The notes: generated by a model from the sequence alone, not told the origin. Shown: positions 35,110 through 46,033, numbered from the stretch's first letter. The stretch: 64,000 bases of DNA from Ruminococcus flavefaciens (GCF_900143025.1 NZ_FRCT01000010.1:1-64000); one strand, 5' to 3'. Numbers and translations are program-made.

Positions 35110-35742
35110 ATGCAGAAAGGCATTATCGGCAAGAAGATCGGTATGACTCAGATCTTCGACGAAGCAGGAAAAGTTGTTCCTGTAACAGTAGTAGAAGCCG
35201 GCCCATGTGTCGTTGTACAGAAGAAAACTGTAGAGAACGACGGTTATGCAGCTCTTCAGCTGGGCTATGGCGACGTAAAGGTACAGAGAGTAAACAAGCC
35301 AATGAAGGGTCACTTCGATAAGGCAGACGTTGCTTGCAAGAAGACACTCAAGGAGTTCAGACTTGCAGACTGCGATTCACTTAACGTAGGCGACATCATC
35401 AAGGCTGACACATTTGCTGTAGGCGACGCAATCGACGTTGTCGGCACAAGCAAAGGTAAGGGATTCGCTGGTGCTATCAAGAGACACAACCAGCACAGAC
35501 TCAAGGAAACTCACGGTACAGGTCCTGTACACAGACAGGCTGGATCAATGGGTGCTTGTTCATCTCCTTCAAGAATCTACAAGGGCAAGGGCATGGCAGG
35601 TCACATGGGTGCAGAGCAGGTAACTGTTCAGAATCTCGAAATCGTTAAAATAGACGCAGAGAATAATCTTATCGCTATCAAGGGTGCTATTCCGGGACCT
35701 AAGGGCGGTATCGTTTATATCGTTGACAGCGTAAAGGCTTAA
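35110..35742 (+). CDS. rplC: 50S ribosomal protein L3
   Basis: A 210-residue L3, which binds near the 3' end of 23S rRNA and helps shape the peptidyl-transferase centre. Hallmarks: [20 protein letters not shown] at the N-terminus and the [12 protein letters not shown] and [16 protein letters not shown] loop that reaches into the catalytic centre. AGGAGG precedes the ATG by nine bases. Confidence 0.97.
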   Translation: MQKGIIGKKIGMTQIFDEAGKVVPVTVVEAGPCVVVQKKTVENDGYAALQLGYGDVKVQRVNKPMKGHFDKADVACKKTLKEFRLADCDSLNVGDIIKADTFAVGDAIDVVGTSKGKGFAGAIKRHNQHRLKETHGTGPVHRQAGSMGACSSPSRIYKGKGMAGHMGAEQVTVQNLEIVKIDAENNLIAIKGAIPGPKGGIVYIVDSVKA

Positions 35743-35759
35743 GGAAGGAGGAAGCGTAA

Positions 35760-36383
35760 ATGTCTACAATTTCAGTTTTTGATATGACAGGTAAGCAGGT
35801 TTCCGAGACAGAGCTTAATGATTCAGTATTCGGAATCACTCCCAACGAAGGTGTTATGCACGCTGCAGTTGTTAATTACCTCGCAAACCAGAGACAGGGC
35901 ACACAGTCAACACTTACAAGAACAGAAGTAAGCGGCGGCGGCAGAAAGCCTTGGAGACAGAAGGGTACAGGTCACGCAAGACAGGGTTCAACCCGTGCTC
36001 CTCAGTGGGTACACGGCGGAATCGCACTTGGACCTAAGCCAAGAGATTACAGATACGAGCTTAACAAGAAGGTAAAGAGACTCGCTATGAAGTCTGCGCT
36101 TTCTACTAAGGTTATCGACAACAACATGATCGTTCTTGACGCTCTCACACTTGAAGGCTACAAGACAAAGACAGTTGTTGAAATGCTCAAGGCTCTCGGC
36201 GTTGAGGGCAAGGCTCTCATCGTAACAGCAGAGGCTGATTCAAAGGTTATCAAGAGCGCAGCTAACATCCCTGGTGTTAAGACTGCTGCTGTAAATACAC
36301 TTAATGTTTACGACATTCTCAACTATGAAAAGTTCATCGTTGTTAAGAATGCAGTAGGAAAGATCGAGGAGGTGTACGCATAA
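35760..36383 (+). CDS. rplD: 50S ribosomal protein L4
   Basis: A 207-residue L4, whose extended loop ([18 protein letters not shown], about 60-77) lines the nascent-peptide tunnel. In E. coli L4 is the repressor of the S10 operon; here such a role is unproven but relevant to the leader structure. It overlaps rplW by one base (TAATG). Confidence 0.97.
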   Translation: MSTISVFDMTGKQVSETELNDSVFGITPNEGVMHAAVVNYLANQRQGTQSTLTRTEVSGGGRKPWRQKGTGHARQGSTRAPQWVHGGIALGPKPRDYRYELNKKVKRLAMKSALSTKVIDNNMIVLDALTLEGYKTKTVVEMLKALGVEGKALIVTAEADSKVIKSAANIPGVKTAAVNTLNVYDILNYEKFIVVKNAVGKIEEVYA

Positions 36384-36676
36384 TGAAAACAGCTCAGGAT
36401 ATCATTCTTAAGCCTGTAATCACTGAGAAGTCAATGGACGATCTTCAGACAGGAAAGTACACCTTTAAGGTAGCTAAGGACGCTAACAAGTCCGAGATCA
36501 AGAAGGCTGTTGAAGAGCTCTTCGACGTTAAGGTTGCTAAGGTAAACACAATGAACTGCAACGGTCGTGCTAAGAGAGTCGGAAGATTCTACGGCAAGAC
36601 TCCTGATTGGAAGAAGGCTATCATCACTCTTACAGAGGGTTCAAAGGCAATCGAGTTCTTCGAGGGTATGGTTTGA
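36383..36676 (+). CDS. rplW: 50S ribosomal protein L23
   Basis: A 97-residue L23, located at the exit of the peptide tunnel where trigger factor and SRP dock. KPVITEKSM and [20 protein letters not shown] are diagnostic. Start codon shares its A with the rplD stop, so it is translationally coupled. A 75-base gap follows. Confidence 0.97.
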   Translation: MKTAQDIILKPVITEKSMDDLQTGKYTFKVAKDANKSEIKKAVEELFDVKVAKVNTMNCNGRAKRVGRFYGKTPDWKKAIITLTEGSKAIEFFEGMV

Positions 36677-36751
36677 TCCCACTATTAAATAAGTAAGAGA
36701 GTTATGGGAGTAATGCTCCCGCAAAAAATGCATTAAAGGAGAAAAGTTAAA

Positions 36752-37585
36752 ATGGCTATAAAGACTTATAAGCCTACGACACCTTCGAGACGTCAGATGA
36801 CTGTAACTGACTACTCGGTTCTGTCAAAGGTTGAGCCGGAGAAGAGCCTTCTCGAACCAATGAAGAAGAAGTCGGGAAGAAACAGCTACGGCCGTATAAC
36901 AGTTCGCCACAGAGGCGGCGGAAACAGAAGAAAGTACCGTGTAATCGACTTCAAGAGAGACAAGGACGATGTAATCGCAGTTGTTAAGACTCTTGAGTAC
37001 GATCCAAACAGAAGCGCATTCATCGCACTCGTTGAGTACGAGGATGGCGAGAAGAGATATATCCTTGCTCCTAACGGCTTAAAGGTAGGCGACAAGGTAG
37101 AGTCAGGTTCTGAGGCTGATATCAAGCCAGGTAACGCACTCAAGCTCGCAGATATCCCTGTTGGTACATTTATCCACGCTATCGAGCTTTACCCGGGTAA
37201 GGGCGCACAGCTCGTAAGAAGCGCAGGCAACCAGGCTCAGCTTATGGGTAAGGAAGACAAGTATGCACTTGTTAGACTTCCTTCAGGCGAAATGAGAAAG
37301 GTTCCGATCGACTGCAAGGCTGCTATCGGTCAGGTTTCAAATATCGATCACGAGAACGTTAACTACGGTAAGGCTGGTAGAGTCCGCAATATGGGCTGGA
37401 GACCTACTGTACGTGGTTCTGTCATGAACCCATGCGATCACCCACACGGTGGTGGTGAAGGTAAATCACCTGTCGGACGTCCGGGCCCTGTAACCCCATG
37501 GGGTAAGCCAGCACTCGGCTATAAGACACGTAAGAAGCATCACAGAACTGATAAGTTCATCGTAAAGCGCCGCAACGGCAAATAA
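36752..37585 (+). CDS. rplB: 50S ribosomal protein L2
   Basis: A 277-residue L2, an early-assembling 23S-binding protein needed for subunit joining and peptidyl transfer. The C-terminal conserved stretch [20 protein letters not shown] contains the histidine implicated in activity. Full family length. AAAGGAG lies nine bases before the ATG. Confidence 0.98.
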   Translation: MAIKTYKPTTPSRRQMTVTDYSVLSKVEPEKSLLEPMKKKSGRNSYGRITVRHRGGGNRRKYRVIDFKRDKDDVIAVVKTLEYDPNRSAFIALVEYEDGEKRYILAPNGLKVGDKVESGSEADIKPGNALKLADIPVGTFIHAIELYPGKGAQLVRSAGNQAQLMGKEDKYALVRLPSGEMRKVPIDCKAAIGQVSNIDHENVNYGKAGRVRNMGWRPTVRGSVMNPCDHPHGGGEGKSPVGRPGPVTPWGKPALGYKTRKKHHRTDKFIVKRRNGK

Positions 37586-37606
37586 TCTGAAAGGAGGAAC
37601 TATTAA

Positions 37607-37891
37607 ATGAGCAGAAGTATCAAGAAGGGTCCTTATGTCCAGGAAGTTCTCCTGAAGAGGGTCGTTGCAATGAACGAAGCAGGTGAAAAGAAGGTTCTTA
37701 AGACATGGAGCCGTTCTTCAACAATATTCCCTGATTTCGTAGGTCATACATTCGCTGTACACGACGGTCGTAAGCACGTTCCGGTATACGTTACAGAGGA
37801 TATGGTAGGTCACAAGCTCGGTGAGTTTGCTCCTACAAGAACTTACAAGGGCCACGCAGGCTCAAAGACATCTAACAACGGTAAGAAATAA
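37607..37891 (+). CDS. rpsS: 30S ribosomal protein S19
   Basis: A 94-residue S19, which with S13 contacts the A-site tRNA region in the 30S head. [18 protein letters not shown] and [16 protein letters not shown] are diagnostic. Follows rplB by 21 bases with a strong AAAGGAGG. Confidence 0.98.
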   Translation: MSRSIKKGPYVQEVLLKRVVAMNEAGEKKVLKTWSRSSTIFPDFVGHTFAVHDGRKHVPVYVTEDMVGHKLGEFAPTRTYKGHAGSKTSNNGKK

Positions 37892-37911
37892 GCGGAAGGA
37901 GGAGCTCAGAG

Positions 37912-38247
37912 ATGGAAGCAAGAGCTTATTTAAGAAATGCTCGTATATCACCCAGAAAGGTGCAGATCGTACTGGATCTTATCAGAAACAAGCCTGTTGA
38001 TCTCGCTTTAGCTACTTTAGATCTTACTCCTAAGGCTGCAAGTCCTATCGTTGCAAAGCTTGTAAAGTCCGCTCAGGCAAACGCTGAAAACAACTTCAGC
38101 ATGGATAAGGATAATCTCGTAGTTTCAGAGTGTTTCGTTACACCAGGACCTATAATGAAGAGAATCATGCCAAGAGCACAGGGCAGAGCATATAGAATTT
38201 TAAAGAGAACATCACACATCACAGTTGTTCTCAAGGAAAAAGAATAA
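37912..38247 (+). CDS. rplV: 50S ribosomal protein L22
   Basis: A 111-residue L22. It has an assembly domain and a beta-hairpin (about 80-100, [16 protein letters not shown]) that reaches into the peptide tunnel near the macrolide site. The N-terminal [18 protein letters not shown] is typical. Normal length. Confidence 0.98.
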   Translation: MEARAYLRNARISPRKVQIVLDLIRNKPVDLALATLDLTPKAASPIVAKLVKSAQANAENNFSMDKDNLVVSECFVTPGPIMKRIMPRAQGRAYRILKRTSHITVVLKEKE

Positions 38248-38266
38248 TCCCAAGGAGGTTTGAAGA

Positions 38267-39061
38267 ATGGGCCAGAAAGTTAATCCACACGGTCTTCGTG
38301 TCGGCGTTATAAAAGATTGGGATTCTCGTTGGTATGCAAACAAGTCTGACTTCGGCAATGCCCTCGTTGAGGATTACAACGTTCGTAACTTCATCAAGAA
38401 GAGCCTGTATGCAGCAGGTGTTCCAAGAATAGAGATCGAGCGTTTTGCTGATAAGGTTAGAATCCACATCCACTGCGCTAAGCCAGGTATCGTAATCGGC
38501 AGAGGCGGCGCAGAGATCGAGAAGCTCAGAGCACAGCTCGAGAAGATGATGAACAAGCAGGTTTTCATCAATATCATTGAAGTAAAGCAGCCTGATATGG
38601 ACAGCCAGCTCGTTGCTGAAAAGATTGCTCTCGACCTCGAGAACAGAGTATCTTTCAGAAGAGCAATGAAGCAGTCAATCGGCAGAACAATGCGTCTTGG
38701 CGCAAAGGGTATCAAGGTTAAGGTATCAGGCAGACTTGCCGGTGCTGAAATCGCAAGAAGCGAGAGCTACCACGAGGGTACAATCCCGCTCCAGACTATC
38801 CGTGCTGATATCGACTACGGTTTCGCTGAGGCTGATACAACATACGGTAAGCTTGGCGTAAAGGTTTGGATCTACAAGGGCGAAGTTCTCAAGGGCGATG
38901 CTGCTAAGGCTGCTGCTCAGAGAGAAAAGCTCGAGAGAAAGAACGATACAAGAAATAATGACCGCCGTCGCCGTGACGACAAGCGTGACGGAAACAACAA
39001 CAGACGCGGCGGAAACAGAAATTTCAATCGTGACGCTAAAAGAGAAGGAGGTAATCAGTAA
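38267..39061 (+). CDS. rpsC: 30S ribosomal protein S3 with basic C-terminal extension
   Basis: A 264-residue S3 at the mRNA entry site, with an N-terminal KH domain ([16 protein letters not shown]). The conserved body ends near residue 218. A further 45 residues form a low-complexity Arg/Asn/Asp/Gly tail (blocks [19 protein letters not shown]), absent from the B. subtilis protein. The stop overlaps rplP (TAATG). The tail probably contacts RNA, by composition only. Confidence 0.97.
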   Translation: MGQKVNPHGLRVGVIKDWDSRWYANKSDFGNALVEDYNVRNFIKKSLYAAGVPRIEIERFADKVRIHIHCAKPGIVIGRGGAEIEKLRAQLEKMMNKQVFINIIEVKQPDMDSQLVAEKIALDLENRVSFRRAMKQSIGRTMRLGAKGIKVKVSGRLAGAEIARSESYHEGTIPLQTIRADIDYGFAEADTTYGKLGVKVWIYKGEVLKGDAAKAAAQREKLERKNDTRNNDRRRRDDKRDGNNNRRGGNRNFNRDAKREGGNQ

Positions 39062-39486
39062 TGCTTCTTCCAAAGAGAGTTAAGTACCGCAGAGTCCACA
39101 GAGGACGTCTTAAGGGTAAGGCATACAGAGGAAATAAGGTAACTTACGGTGATTTCGGTCTTCAGGCACTTGAGCCTGCATGGATCACATCAAATCAGAT
39201 CGAGTCTGCCCGTATCGCTATGACTCGTTATATCAAGAGAGGCGGTCAGGTTTGGATCAAGATATTCCCTGATAAGCCGATCACAGAGAAGCCTGCTGAA
39301 ACTCGAATGGGTTCAGGTAAGGGTTCACCGGAGTACTGGGTAGCAGTAGTTAAGCCGGGCCGTGTTCTTTTTGAGATCAAGGGCGTTGCTGAGGAAACTG
39401 CAAGAGAAGCTATGCGTCTTGCTATGCACAAGCTTCCTATCAAGTGTAAGTTCGTAACTAAAGCAGAGCAGGAGGTTGAGCAGTAA
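39061..39486 (+). CDS. rplP: 50S ribosomal protein L16
   Basis: A 141-residue L16, which helps form the A-site pocket of the large subunit. [19 protein letters not shown] and [19 protein letters not shown] are diagnostic. Coupled by single-base overlaps on both sides, to rpsC and rpmC. Confidence 0.98.
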   Translation: MLLPKRVKYRRVHRGRLKGKAYRGNKVTYGDFGLQALEPAWITSNQIESARIAMTRYIKRGGQVWIKIFPDKPITEKPAETRMGSGKGSPEYWVAVVKPGRVLFEIKGVAEETAREAMRLAMHKLPIKCKFVTKAEQEVEQ

Positions 39487-39686
39487 TGAAGGCATCAGAA
39501 ATCAGAGAAATGTCAGTTGATGAGCTCAACGAAAAGCTCACAAGCCTTAAGGAAGAGCTTTTTGCTCTCCGTTTCCAGCACGCTATCAATCAGCTGGATA
39601 ATACAGCAAGACTCAAGGCTGTAAAGAAGGATATTGCACGCATCAAGACATCTCTGCGTGAGGCAGAGCTTGCTGCGCAGCAGTAA
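39486..39686 (+). CDS. rpmC: 50S ribosomal protein L29
   Basis: A 66-residue two-helix L29 at the tunnel exit next to L23. [20 protein letters not shown] is the family core. Its ATG overlaps the rplP stop by one base. Confidence 0.97.
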   Translation: MKASEIREMSVDELNEKLTSLKEELFALRFQHAINQLDNTARLKAVKKDIARIKTSLREAELAAQQ

Positions 39687-39705
39687 GAAAGGGAGGATTT
39701 AGCTA

Positions 39706-39966
39706 ATGTCTACTGAGAGAAACCTTAGAAAAACAAGAGTAGGTAAGGTTGTAAGCGATAAGATGGATAAAACCGTCGTAGTTGCTATCGTTGATAACGT
39801 TAAACACCCGCTTTATAAGAAGATCATCAAGCGTACCGTTAAGCTTAAGGCTCACGATGAAAACAATGAGTGCAGAATCGGTGACCGCGTTGAGGTTATG
39901 GAAACACGTCCGCTTTCAAAGGATAAGAGATGGCGTGTAACAAATATCATTGAAAAGGCTAAGTAA
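39706..39966 (+). CDS. rpsQ: 30S ribosomal protein S17
   Basis: An 86-residue OB-fold S17, a primary 16S rRNA-binding assembly protein. [20 protein letters not shown] and [13 protein letters not shown] are diagnostic. It lies 19 bases after rpmC with GGGAGG upstream. Confidence 0.98.
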   Translation: MSTERNLRKTRVGKVVSDKMDKTVVVAIVDNVKHPLYKKIIKRTVKLKAHDENNECRIGDRVEVMETRPLSKDKRWRVTNIIEKAK

Positions 39967-40005
39967 TTTTGATAGAAGCTTAAAGCTTGAAAGGAGGAAC
40001 TCGCT

Positions 40006-40374
40006 GTGATACAGATGCAGACTTATCTTAAAGTCGCTGATAACACAGGCGCAAAGGAGCTTATGTGTATCAGAGTTCTGGGAGGTACACGCAGAAGATA
40101 TGCAAATATCGGCGATGTAGTAGTTGCTTCAGTTAAGAAAGCAACACCCGGAGGCGTTGTAAAGAAGGGCGATGTTGTAAAGGCAGTTATCGTTCGTTCA
40201 GCAAAGGGTCTCAGAAGAGAGGACGGTACTTACATCCGCTTCGATGAGAACGCTGCTGTTATTATTAAGGAAGACAAGAACCCAAAGGGTACCCGTATTT
40301 TCGGACCTGTTGCTAAGGAGCTCCGTGAAAAGGAGTATACAAAGATCCTGAGCCTTGCCCCTGAAGTTCTTTAA
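40006..40374 (+). CDS. rplN: 50S ribosomal protein L14
   Basis: A 122-residue L14 of the intersubunit face, where it contacts L19 and translation factors. The start is GTG at 40006: AGGAGG is eight bases upstream and the resulting [19 protein letters not shown] aligns with the family start. The next ATG would remove the first strand. Confidence 0.98.
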   Translation: MIQMQTYLKVADNTGAKELMCIRVLGGTRRRYANIGDVVVASVKKATPGGVVKKGDVVKAVIVRSAKGLRREDGTYIRFDENAAVIIKEDKNPKGTRIFGPVAKELREKEYTKILSLAPEVL

Positions 40375-40392
40375 TGGAGGTGTCATTCGATT

Positions 40393-40734
40393 ATGAGTAA
40401 AGTACACGTAAAAACCGGTGACACTGTAATCCTTCTCACCGGCAAGTATGAGGATAAATTCGACAGCAAGGGTGACAGAAAGACCGGTAAGGTAGTTCAG
40501 GTAAGCCCAAAGGAAGACAAGGTCATCGTTGAAGGTATCAACATGATCACAAAGCACGTAAAGCCTACAAGAATGGGCGAAAAGGGCGGCATCATCAATA
40601 CAGAGGCTCCTGTTTACGCTTGCAAGGTACAGCTCGTTTGCCCTAAGTGCGGCAAGCCTACAAGAGTAGGTCACGTTGTAGAGGACGGCAAGAAGCTCCG
40701 CGTTTGCAAGAAGTGCGGCAAGTCTTTTGAATAA
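40393..40734 (+). CDS. rplX: 50S ribosomal protein L24, zinc-ribbon form
   Basis: A 113-residue L24, an assembly initiator near the tunnel exit, with KOW motif (about 6-35). The C-terminal part has two CxxC pairs, CPKCGKPTRVG and CKKCGK, the Cys-containing zinc-ribbon version; B. subtilis L24 lacks these cysteines. Together with Cys-type S14, L36 and Adk this shows a zinc-rich translation set. Confidence 0.97.
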   Translation: MSKVHVKTGDTVILLTGKYEDKFDSKGDRKTGKVVQVSPKEDKVIVEGINMITKHVKPTRMGEKGGIINTEAPVYACKVQLVCPKCGKPTRVGHVVEDGKKLRVCKKCGKSFE

Positions 40735-40752
40735 TAGTAAAGGAGAAACGAC

Positions 40753-41292
40753 ATGGCAAGTTTAAAGGATTTTTATGTTAGCGACGTTGCTCCTGCACTT
40801 ATGAAGAAGTTCAATTATAAGAGTGTTATGCAGATCCCGAAGCTGGACAAGGTAGTAATCAATGTCGGCGCAGGTGAAGCAAAGGACAACGCAAAGGTTA
40901 TAGATGCTATCATGACAGATCTCGCAGCTATCACAGGTCAGAAGCCTGTAGTATGCCGCGCTAAGAAGTCAGTAGCTAACTTCAAGCTTCGTGAGGGTAT
41001 GCCTATCGGCGTTAAAGTAACTCTCAGAGGCGAGAGAATGTATGAATTTGTAAACAAGCTTTTCAACGTTGCGTTCCCACGTGTACGTGACTTCAGAGGC
41101 ATCAGCGCAAATTCATTTGACGGTAAGGGCAATTATTCCACAGGTATCAAGGAACAGCTCATCTTCCCTGAGATCGAGTACGATAAGATCGACAAGGTAA
41201 GAGGTATGGATATAAACTTCATCACAACAGCTCAGACTGATGAAGAAGCAAGAGAGCTCCTTTCACTTATGGGTGCTCCATTCATCAAGTAA
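40753..41292 (+). CDS. rplE: 50S ribosomal protein L5
   Basis: A 179-residue L5 of the 5S rRNA-containing central protuberance. [20 protein letters not shown] and the C-terminal [15 protein letters not shown] are diagnostic. Ordinary length; AAAGGAG precedes the ATG by eight bases. Confidence 0.98.
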   Translation: MASLKDFYVSDVAPALMKKFNYKSVMQIPKLDKVVINVGAGEAKDNAKVIDAIMTDLAAITGQKPVVCRAKKSVANFKLREGMPIGVKVTLRGERMYEFVNKLFNVAFPRVRDFRGISANSFDGKGNYSTGIKEQLIFPEIEYDKIDKVRGMDINFITTAQTDEEARELLSLMGAPFIK

Positions 41293-41308
41293 TCAGGGAG
41301 GAAATAAA

Positions 41309-41494
41309 ATGGCTAAGAAGGCAATGATCAATAAGCAGCAGAAGACTCCCAAGTATTCCACAAGAGCTTACAACAGATGTAAGATCTGTGGCAGACCGCA
41401 CGCATATCTCAGAAAGTTCGGCATCTGCCGTATCTGTTTCAGAGAGCTTGCACACGACGGTCAGATCCCCGGTGTTAAAAAGGCAAGCTGGTAA
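41309..41494 (+). CDS. rpsZ: 30S ribosomal protein S14 type Z
   Basis: A 61-residue zinc-binding S14. Four cysteines at 24, 27, 40 and 43 (CKIC...CRIC) hold the zinc. The family is split into longer zinc-free and this short zinc form. ATG 41309 is chosen because GGGAGG precedes it by seven bases and the product then has the standard 61 residues; upstream in-frame codons overlap rplE. Confidence 0.97.
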   Translation: MAKKAMINKQQKTPKYSTRAYNRCKICGRPHAYLRKFGICRICFRELAHDGQIPGVKKASW

Positions 41495-41518
41495 AATACA
41501 AGAAGGAGGTCATTCGGC

Positions 41519-41917
41519 ATGCAGATAACTGATACAATCGCTGATCTTTTAACAAGAATTCGCAATGCGAATACTGCTAAGCACGCCACTGTTGACGTTC
41601 CCGCTTCAAGAGTTAAGAAGGACATCACACAGATCCTCGTAGATGAAGGATATGTAAAGGGCTTCCAGCTCATCGAAGACGGAAAGCAGGGTGTTATCAG
41701 AATCACGCTTAAATACGGTGATAATAAGTCTCCCGTTATAACAGGCCTTAGAAGAGTTTCTAAGCCGGGTCTGCGTATCTATTCAAGCTGCGCAGATATG
41801 CCTAAGGTAAGAAAAGGCCTTGGTATCGCAATCGTTTCAACTTCAAAGGGAATCGTAACTGACAAGAAGGCAAGAGAGCTCAATGTCGGCGGCGAAGTCC
41901 TCGCATACATCTGGTAA
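41519..41917 (+). CDS. rpsH: 30S ribosomal protein S8
   Basis: A 132-residue S8, a central-domain 16S rRNA-binding protein and, in E. coli, the spc-operon repressor. [20 protein letters not shown] and the C-terminal [14 protein letters not shown] signature are clear. AAGGAGG is upstream. Confidence 0.98.
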   Translation: MQITDTIADLLTRIRNANTAKHATVDVPASRVKKDITQILVDEGYVKGFQLIEDGKQGVIRITLKYGDNKSPVITGLRRVSKPGLRIYSSCADMPKVRKGLGIAIVSTSKGIVTDKKARELNVGGEVLAYIW

Positions 41918-41931
41918 GGAGGATACTGATC

Positions 41932-42477
41932 ATGTCAAGAATCGGTAAAATGCCCATCAGCGTTCCTGCAGGTGTAGATGTAAAGAATGAGAACAATCTT
42001 CTCACTGTAAAGGGACCTAAGGGTCAGCTTTCAAGACAGTTTAATGCAGAGCTCGGCATTGAAGTCGAGAACGGCACTATAACAGTTACAAGACCAAGCG
42101 ATGACAAGCGTCACCGTTCACTTCACGGTCTTACAAGAACACTCATCGCTAACATGGTAGAGGGTGTTACAAACGGATATTCAAAGACTCTCGAGATCGA
42201 GGGTGTCGGCTACCGTGCTGCTAAGAGCGGCAACAAGGTAAATCTTAACCTTGGCTTCTCACATCCTGTTGTACTTGAGGAAACAGACGCTATCAAGCTT
42301 GAAGTTCCTCAGCCAAACAAGATCATCGTAAGCGGTATCGACAAGCAGGCTGTAGGTCAGTTTGCAGCTGAAATACGCGAAAAGCGTCCACCTGAGCCAT
42401 ACAAGGGCAAGGGTATCAGATACGAAGGCGAGCATATCATCCGCAAGGAAGGTAAAGCTGGTAAGGGCAAGAAGTAA
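41932..42477 (+). CDS. rplF: 50S ribosomal protein L6
   Basis: A 181-residue L6 with two repeated alpha/beta domains next to the factor-binding site. [17 protein letters not shown] and the C-terminal [18 protein letters not shown] motif are diagnostic. It sits 14 bases after rpsH. Confidence 0.98.
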   Translation: MSRIGKMPISVPAGVDVKNENNLLTVKGPKGQLSRQFNAELGIEVENGTITVTRPSDDKRHRSLHGLTRTLIANMVEGVTNGYSKTLEIEGVGYRAAKSGNKVNLNLGFSHPVVLEETDAIKLEVPQPNKIIVSGIDKQAVGQFAAEIREKRPPEPYKGKGIRYEGEHIIRKEGKAGKGKK

Positions 42478-42496
42478 TTAAAAGGAGCAAATTGCT

Positions 42497-42856
42497 ATGA
42501 TTAAGAAATTTGACAGCAATAAGGCAAGATTAAAGAGACACCGCAGAGTTCGCGCAAAGATCTCAGGAACTCCCGAGCGTCCCCGTCTCAATGTGTTCCG
42601 TTCAACAAAGCACATCTATGCTCAGCTCATTGATGATGTAAACGGTGTTACTCTTGCTTCTGCATCAAGCATGGATAAGGGCTTTGAGGGCAACGGCGGC
42701 AACGTTGAGGGTGCTCGCAAGGTCGGCGAGATGATCGCTAAGAACGCAGCTGATAAGGGTATCAGCGAAGTAGTTTTCGACAGAGGCGGCTACCTCTACC
42801 ACGGCAGAGTCAAGGAACTCGCAGAGGGCGCACGTGAAAACGGATTAAAGTTCTAA
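42497..42856 (+). CDS. rplR: 50S ribosomal protein L18
   Basis: A 119-residue L18, which binds 5S rRNA with L5. [20 protein letters not shown] and [20 protein letters not shown] are diagnostic (here [10 protein letters not shown]). Usual place between L6 and S5. Confidence 0.98.
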   Translation: MIKKFDSNKARLKRHRRVRAKISGTPERPRLNVFRSTKHIYAQLIDDVNGVTLASASSMDKGFEGNGGNVEGARKVGEMIAKNAADKGISEVVFDRGGYLYHGRVKELAEGARENGLKF

Positions 42857-42871
42857 GAGGGAGGTAAAACA

Positions 42872-43372
42872 ATGGCTAATATTGAAACACAGGCTCCTGA
42901 GTTCGTTGAGAAGGTTGTAGCTATCAACCGTGTATCAAAGACAGTTAAGGGCGGTCGTATCATGAAGTTCTCAGCACTCGTTGTTGTAGGCGACGGAAAT
43001 GGTACAGTCGGCTTCGGACTTGGAAAGTCAGGAGAAGTTCCCGATGCTATCCGTAAGGGCATCGAGGACGCAAAGAAGAACCTTGTAAAGGTTGCTCTCA
43101 AGGGAACAACAATCCCTCACGAAATCGTTGGCGCATTCGGCGCAGGCAGAGTTCTTATGAAGCCCGCTGCACCCGGTACAGGTGTTATCGCAGGCGGCCC
43201 TGTTCGTGCCGTTATCGAAGTTGCAGGTATAAAGGATATCAGAACAAAGTCACTTCGTTCAAACAATCCTTGCAACGTAGTAAGAGCTACAATCGACGGC
43301 CTCGTAAACTGCACATCTGCAAAGGATGTAGCTGCTAAGAGAGGCAAGTCTGTTAAGGAAATTTTAGGTTAA
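42872..43372 (+). CDS. rpsE: 30S ribosomal protein S5
   Basis: A 166-residue S5 at the mRNA entry tunnel, important for fidelity and helicase action. The N-terminal RNA-binding domain includes [20 protein letters not shown]; the C-terminal domain ends in the [10 protein letters not shown] region. Normal length. Confidence 0.98.
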   Translation: MANIETQAPEFVEKVVAINRVSKTVKGGRIMKFSALVVVGDGNGTVGFGLGKSGEVPDAIRKGIEDAKKNLVKVALKGTTIPHEIVGAFGAGRVLMKPAAPGTGVIAGGPVRAVIEVAGIKDIRTKSLRSNNPCNVVRATIDGLVNCTSAKDVAAKRGKSVKEILG

Positions 43373-43386
43373 GGAGGCAGTAAGAA

Positions 43387-43563
43387 ATGGCAAAGAATAT
43401 CAAGCTCGTAAAGAGCCTCATTGGTAGAAAGAAGGACCAGATCGCTACTGCTCAGTCACTTGGCCTCAAGAAGGTCGGAGATGTTACAACACAGCCCGAC
43501 AACGAGCAGACAAACGGTAAAATAAAGAAGATCTCACACCTCGTTGAGGTTACAGAAGCGTAA
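43387..43563 (+). CDS. rpmD: 50S ribosomal protein L30
   Basis: A 58-residue L30 between rpsE and rplO, easily missed for its size. The protein begins [20 protein letters not shown] and continues [15 protein letters not shown], matching the L30 fold. AAGGAGG lies nine bases before the ATG. Confidence 0.95.
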   Translation: MAKNIKLVKSLIGRKKDQIATAQSLGLKKVGDVTTQPDNEQTNGKIKKISHLVEVTEA

Positions 43564-43581
43564 ACAAGGAGGTGCAATCAA

Positions 43582-44022
43582 ATGAAAATTCATGAATTAA
43601 CACCTGCACTCGATTCCAATAAGCCTGTAAAGCGTATCGGCAGAGGCCATGGTTCGGGTAACGGAAAGACAGCAGGCAAGGGCCATAAGGGTCAGAATGC
43701 TCGTAGCGGCGGCGGCGTAAGAATCGGCTTTGAAGGCGGACAGATGCCACTCGCAAGAAGAATCCCTAAGAGAGGCTTCAACAACATTTTCGCTACAAAG
43801 TATGCTATCGTTAACGTTTCCGATCTTAACAAGTTCACAGACGGTACAGTAGTTGACACAGAGCTTCTCGTAGCTTCAGGTCTTGTAAAGAAGGTTTACG
43901 ACGGAGTAAAGATCCTCGGAAATGGAGAGCTTACCGCTAAGCTGACAGTTAAAGCTGCAAAATTCTCACAGAGTGCTGTTGAGAAGATAGAAAAGGCAGG
44001 CGGAAAGACTGAGGTGATGTAA
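43582..44022 (+). CDS. rplO: 50S ribosomal protein L15
   Basis: A 146-residue L15, a late assembly protein. The Gly-rich N-terminal half ([20 protein letters not shown]) is an extended rRNA-binding segment. The stop at 44022 is one base before the secY start. Confidence 0.98.
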   Translation: MKIHELTPALDSNKPVKRIGRGHGSGNGKTAGKGHKGQNARSGGGVRIGFEGGQMPLARRIPKRGFNNIFATKYAIVNVSDLNKFTDGTVVDTELLVASGLVKKVYDGVKILGNGELTAKLTVKAAKFSQSAVEKIEKAGGKTEVM

Positions 44023-44023
44023 T

Positions 44024-45379
44024 GTGTTTCAGACCCTGAGAAAGGCGTGGGGAGTTCCCGAGATACGTAAAAAGATCTTATACACATTACTCATGATCAT
44101 ACTGTTCAGATTCGGAAGCGCTGTAACCGTTCCGTTCCTCAATCCTGATGTCGTAAAGGCATGGATGGAGACAAACGCTAAGGACGGCGGCTTTCTCGAT
44201 TACATGAATACGATCACCGGCGGTGCTATGTCACAGGCCACAGTTTTCTCGCTTTCGATAACACCATTCATCAATGCTTCCATCATCATGCAGCTGCTTA
44301 CTTATGCACTGCCACCTCTTGAGCGAATGCGCGACGAGGGTGAAGAGGGAAGAAAGAAGATCGACAAGATCACCGCATTCGTTGCTATGGTACTTGCGGT
44401 ATTCATGTCTTACGCATATTATCTTACATTAAAACGTATGACAAATGTTGAAGACAAAAAAGGAAATGTTATCGGCAACGCTCTTAAATATATGAGCGGC
44501 GGACAAGGCGTATTTGCTGCGTTCGTAATCATCACCTGCTTCGTTGCAGGCGCACTCATCGTTGTTTGGATGGGTAACAGAGTAAGCGACAAGGGTATCG
44601 GAAATGGTATTTCCATTCTCCTCTTTGCAGGTATCGCTGCAAGATTCCCTACCGATGCTGCTCTTCTTATAAACCTTACAAAGACAAGTATAACAAATAA
44701 TCAGAATGGTAAATACCTCTGGGTAACTATTGCATATTATCTCTTTATACTTGCCGAGATCGCTTTCATCGTTTACATGAACGAGGCAGAAAGACGTATC
44801 CCGATCCAGTACGCAAAGCGCGTAGTTGGCAGAAAGCAGTACGGCGGACAGAAGACACATATCCCGATAAAGGTTATCATGAGCGGCGTTATGCCTATCA
44901 TCTTCGCTATGTCATTTATGTCTCTTCCATCAGCAATCCAGATCATTAAGCCGAATAAACACGACGGCAGCTTCTACAGCAAGTTCTGTGATTTCTTCAG
45001 CACAAGAAGCTGGAGCTACGCAATAATCTACTTCCTGCTCATCATAGCGTTCAACTATTTCTACGTTTCGATCCAGTACAATCCTGTTGAGATCGCTAAC
45101 AATCTTCGTCAGTCAAACGGCGGTATCCCAGGTATCAGACCAGGTAAGCCAACATCTGACTATATCCAGAGAGTACTCAATAAGATTTCTCTCGTTGGTG
45201 CGATCTTCCTCGGCATTATCGCTGTTATCCCGATCTTCATCTCGATGGCAGACGAATCGCTCAAGACACTTTCAATGGGCGGTACGACGATCCTTATCGC
45301 AGTAAGCGTTGCGCTTGAAACAACAAGAACACTTGAATCACATCTTATGATGCGTCATCATAAGGGCTTCTTACAGTAA
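44024..45379 (+). CDS. secY: Protein translocase channel subunit SecY
   Basis: A 451-residue, ten-helix channel of the Sec translocon. Helix 1 is near 18-35, and the plug region (DYMNTITGGAMSQATVFSLS) and the cytoplasmic loops RRIPIQYAKRVVGRKQYGGQ and IRPGKPTSDYIQRVLNKISL are typical. The start is GTG 44024 with GAGGTG seven bases upstream; an overlapping ATG at 44022 is out of frame. Confidence 0.97.
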   Translation: MFQTLRKAWGVPEIRKKILYTLLMIILFRFGSAVTVPFLNPDVVKAWMETNAKDGGFLDYMNTITGGAMSQATVFSLSITPFINASIIMQLLTYALPPLERMRDEGEEGRKKIDKITAFVAMVLAVFMSYAYYLTLKRMTNVEDKKGNVIGNALKYMSGGQGVFAAFVIITCFVAGALIVVWMGNRVSDKGIGNGISILLFAGIAARFPTDAALLINLTKTSITNNQNGKYLWVTIAYYLFILAEIAFIVYMNEAERRIPIQYAKRVVGRKQYGGQKTHIPIKVIMSGVMPIIFAMSFMSLPSAIQIIKPNKHDGSFYSKFCDFFSTRSWSYAIIYFLLIIAFNYFYVSIQYNPVEIANNLRQSNGGIPGIRPGKPTSDYIQRVLNKISLVGAIFLGIIAVIPIFISMADESLKTLSMGGTTILIAVSVALETTRTLESHLMMRHHKGFLQ

Positions 45380-45394
45380 AGGAGGACCGACAAT

Positions 45395-46033
45395 ATGAAC
45401 CTTATCTTTTTAGGCGCTCCGGGCGCAGGCAAGGGTACTCAGGCTGAGGTAGTTTCAGATGCACTGAATATCCCACAGATATCTACAGGTAATATACTTC
45501 GTGAAGCTGCTAAGAACGGCACTGAGTATGGTCTCAAAGCTAAGGCTGCAATGGATGCCGGTGCTCTCGTATCAGATGATATCGTTATCGGTATCCTGAA
45601 GGAGAGAATAGCTGAGGACGACTGCAAGAACGGTTTTATCCTCGACGGTTTCCCAAGAACGGTACCTCAGGCAGAAGCTCTTGATAAAATGAACATCCAG
45701 ATCGACAAGGTAATCGAGATCCACGTTCCCGACGAAACGATCAAGCAGAGAGTTTCGGGCAGAAGAGTCTGCCAGGGCTGCGGAGCTTCTTACCACGTTG
45801 AATACAAGCCTACTAAGGTCGAGGGTGTTTGCGATAAGTGCGGTGACAAGACTATCGTTCGTAAGGACGATCAGCCGGAAGTCGTTCTCGACAGACTCGC
45901 AACTTATCACGAAAAAACAGCTCCTCTCAAGGACTATTACGAGAAGCAGGGCAAGCTTGTTACTGTTATCGGTCAGGAAGAGGTCGCTGAAACTTCAAAG
46001 CTCACACTGGCAGCAGTAGGGGTAGAGAAGTAA
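45395..46033 (+). CDS. adk: Adenylate kinase, zinc-binding lid form
   Basis: A 212-residue adenylate kinase (ATP + AMP to 2 ADP). P-loop GAPGAGKGTQ at 7-16, AMP-binding QISTGNILR and DGFPRT motifs, and a lid with four cysteines (CQGCGASYH and CDKCGDK) that hold zinc, as in other Gram-positive enzymes. It overlaps map by one base. Confidence 0.97.
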   Translation: MNLIFLGAPGAGKGTQAEVVSDALNIPQISTGNILREAAKNGTEYGLKAKAAMDAGALVSDDIVIGILKERIAEDDCKNGFILDGFPRTVPQAEALDKMNIQIDKVIEIHVPDETIKQRVSGRRVCQGCGASYHVEYKPTKVEGVCDKCGDKTIVRKDDQPEVVLDRLATYHEKTAPLKDYYEKQGKLVTVIGQEEVAETSKLTLAAVGVEK

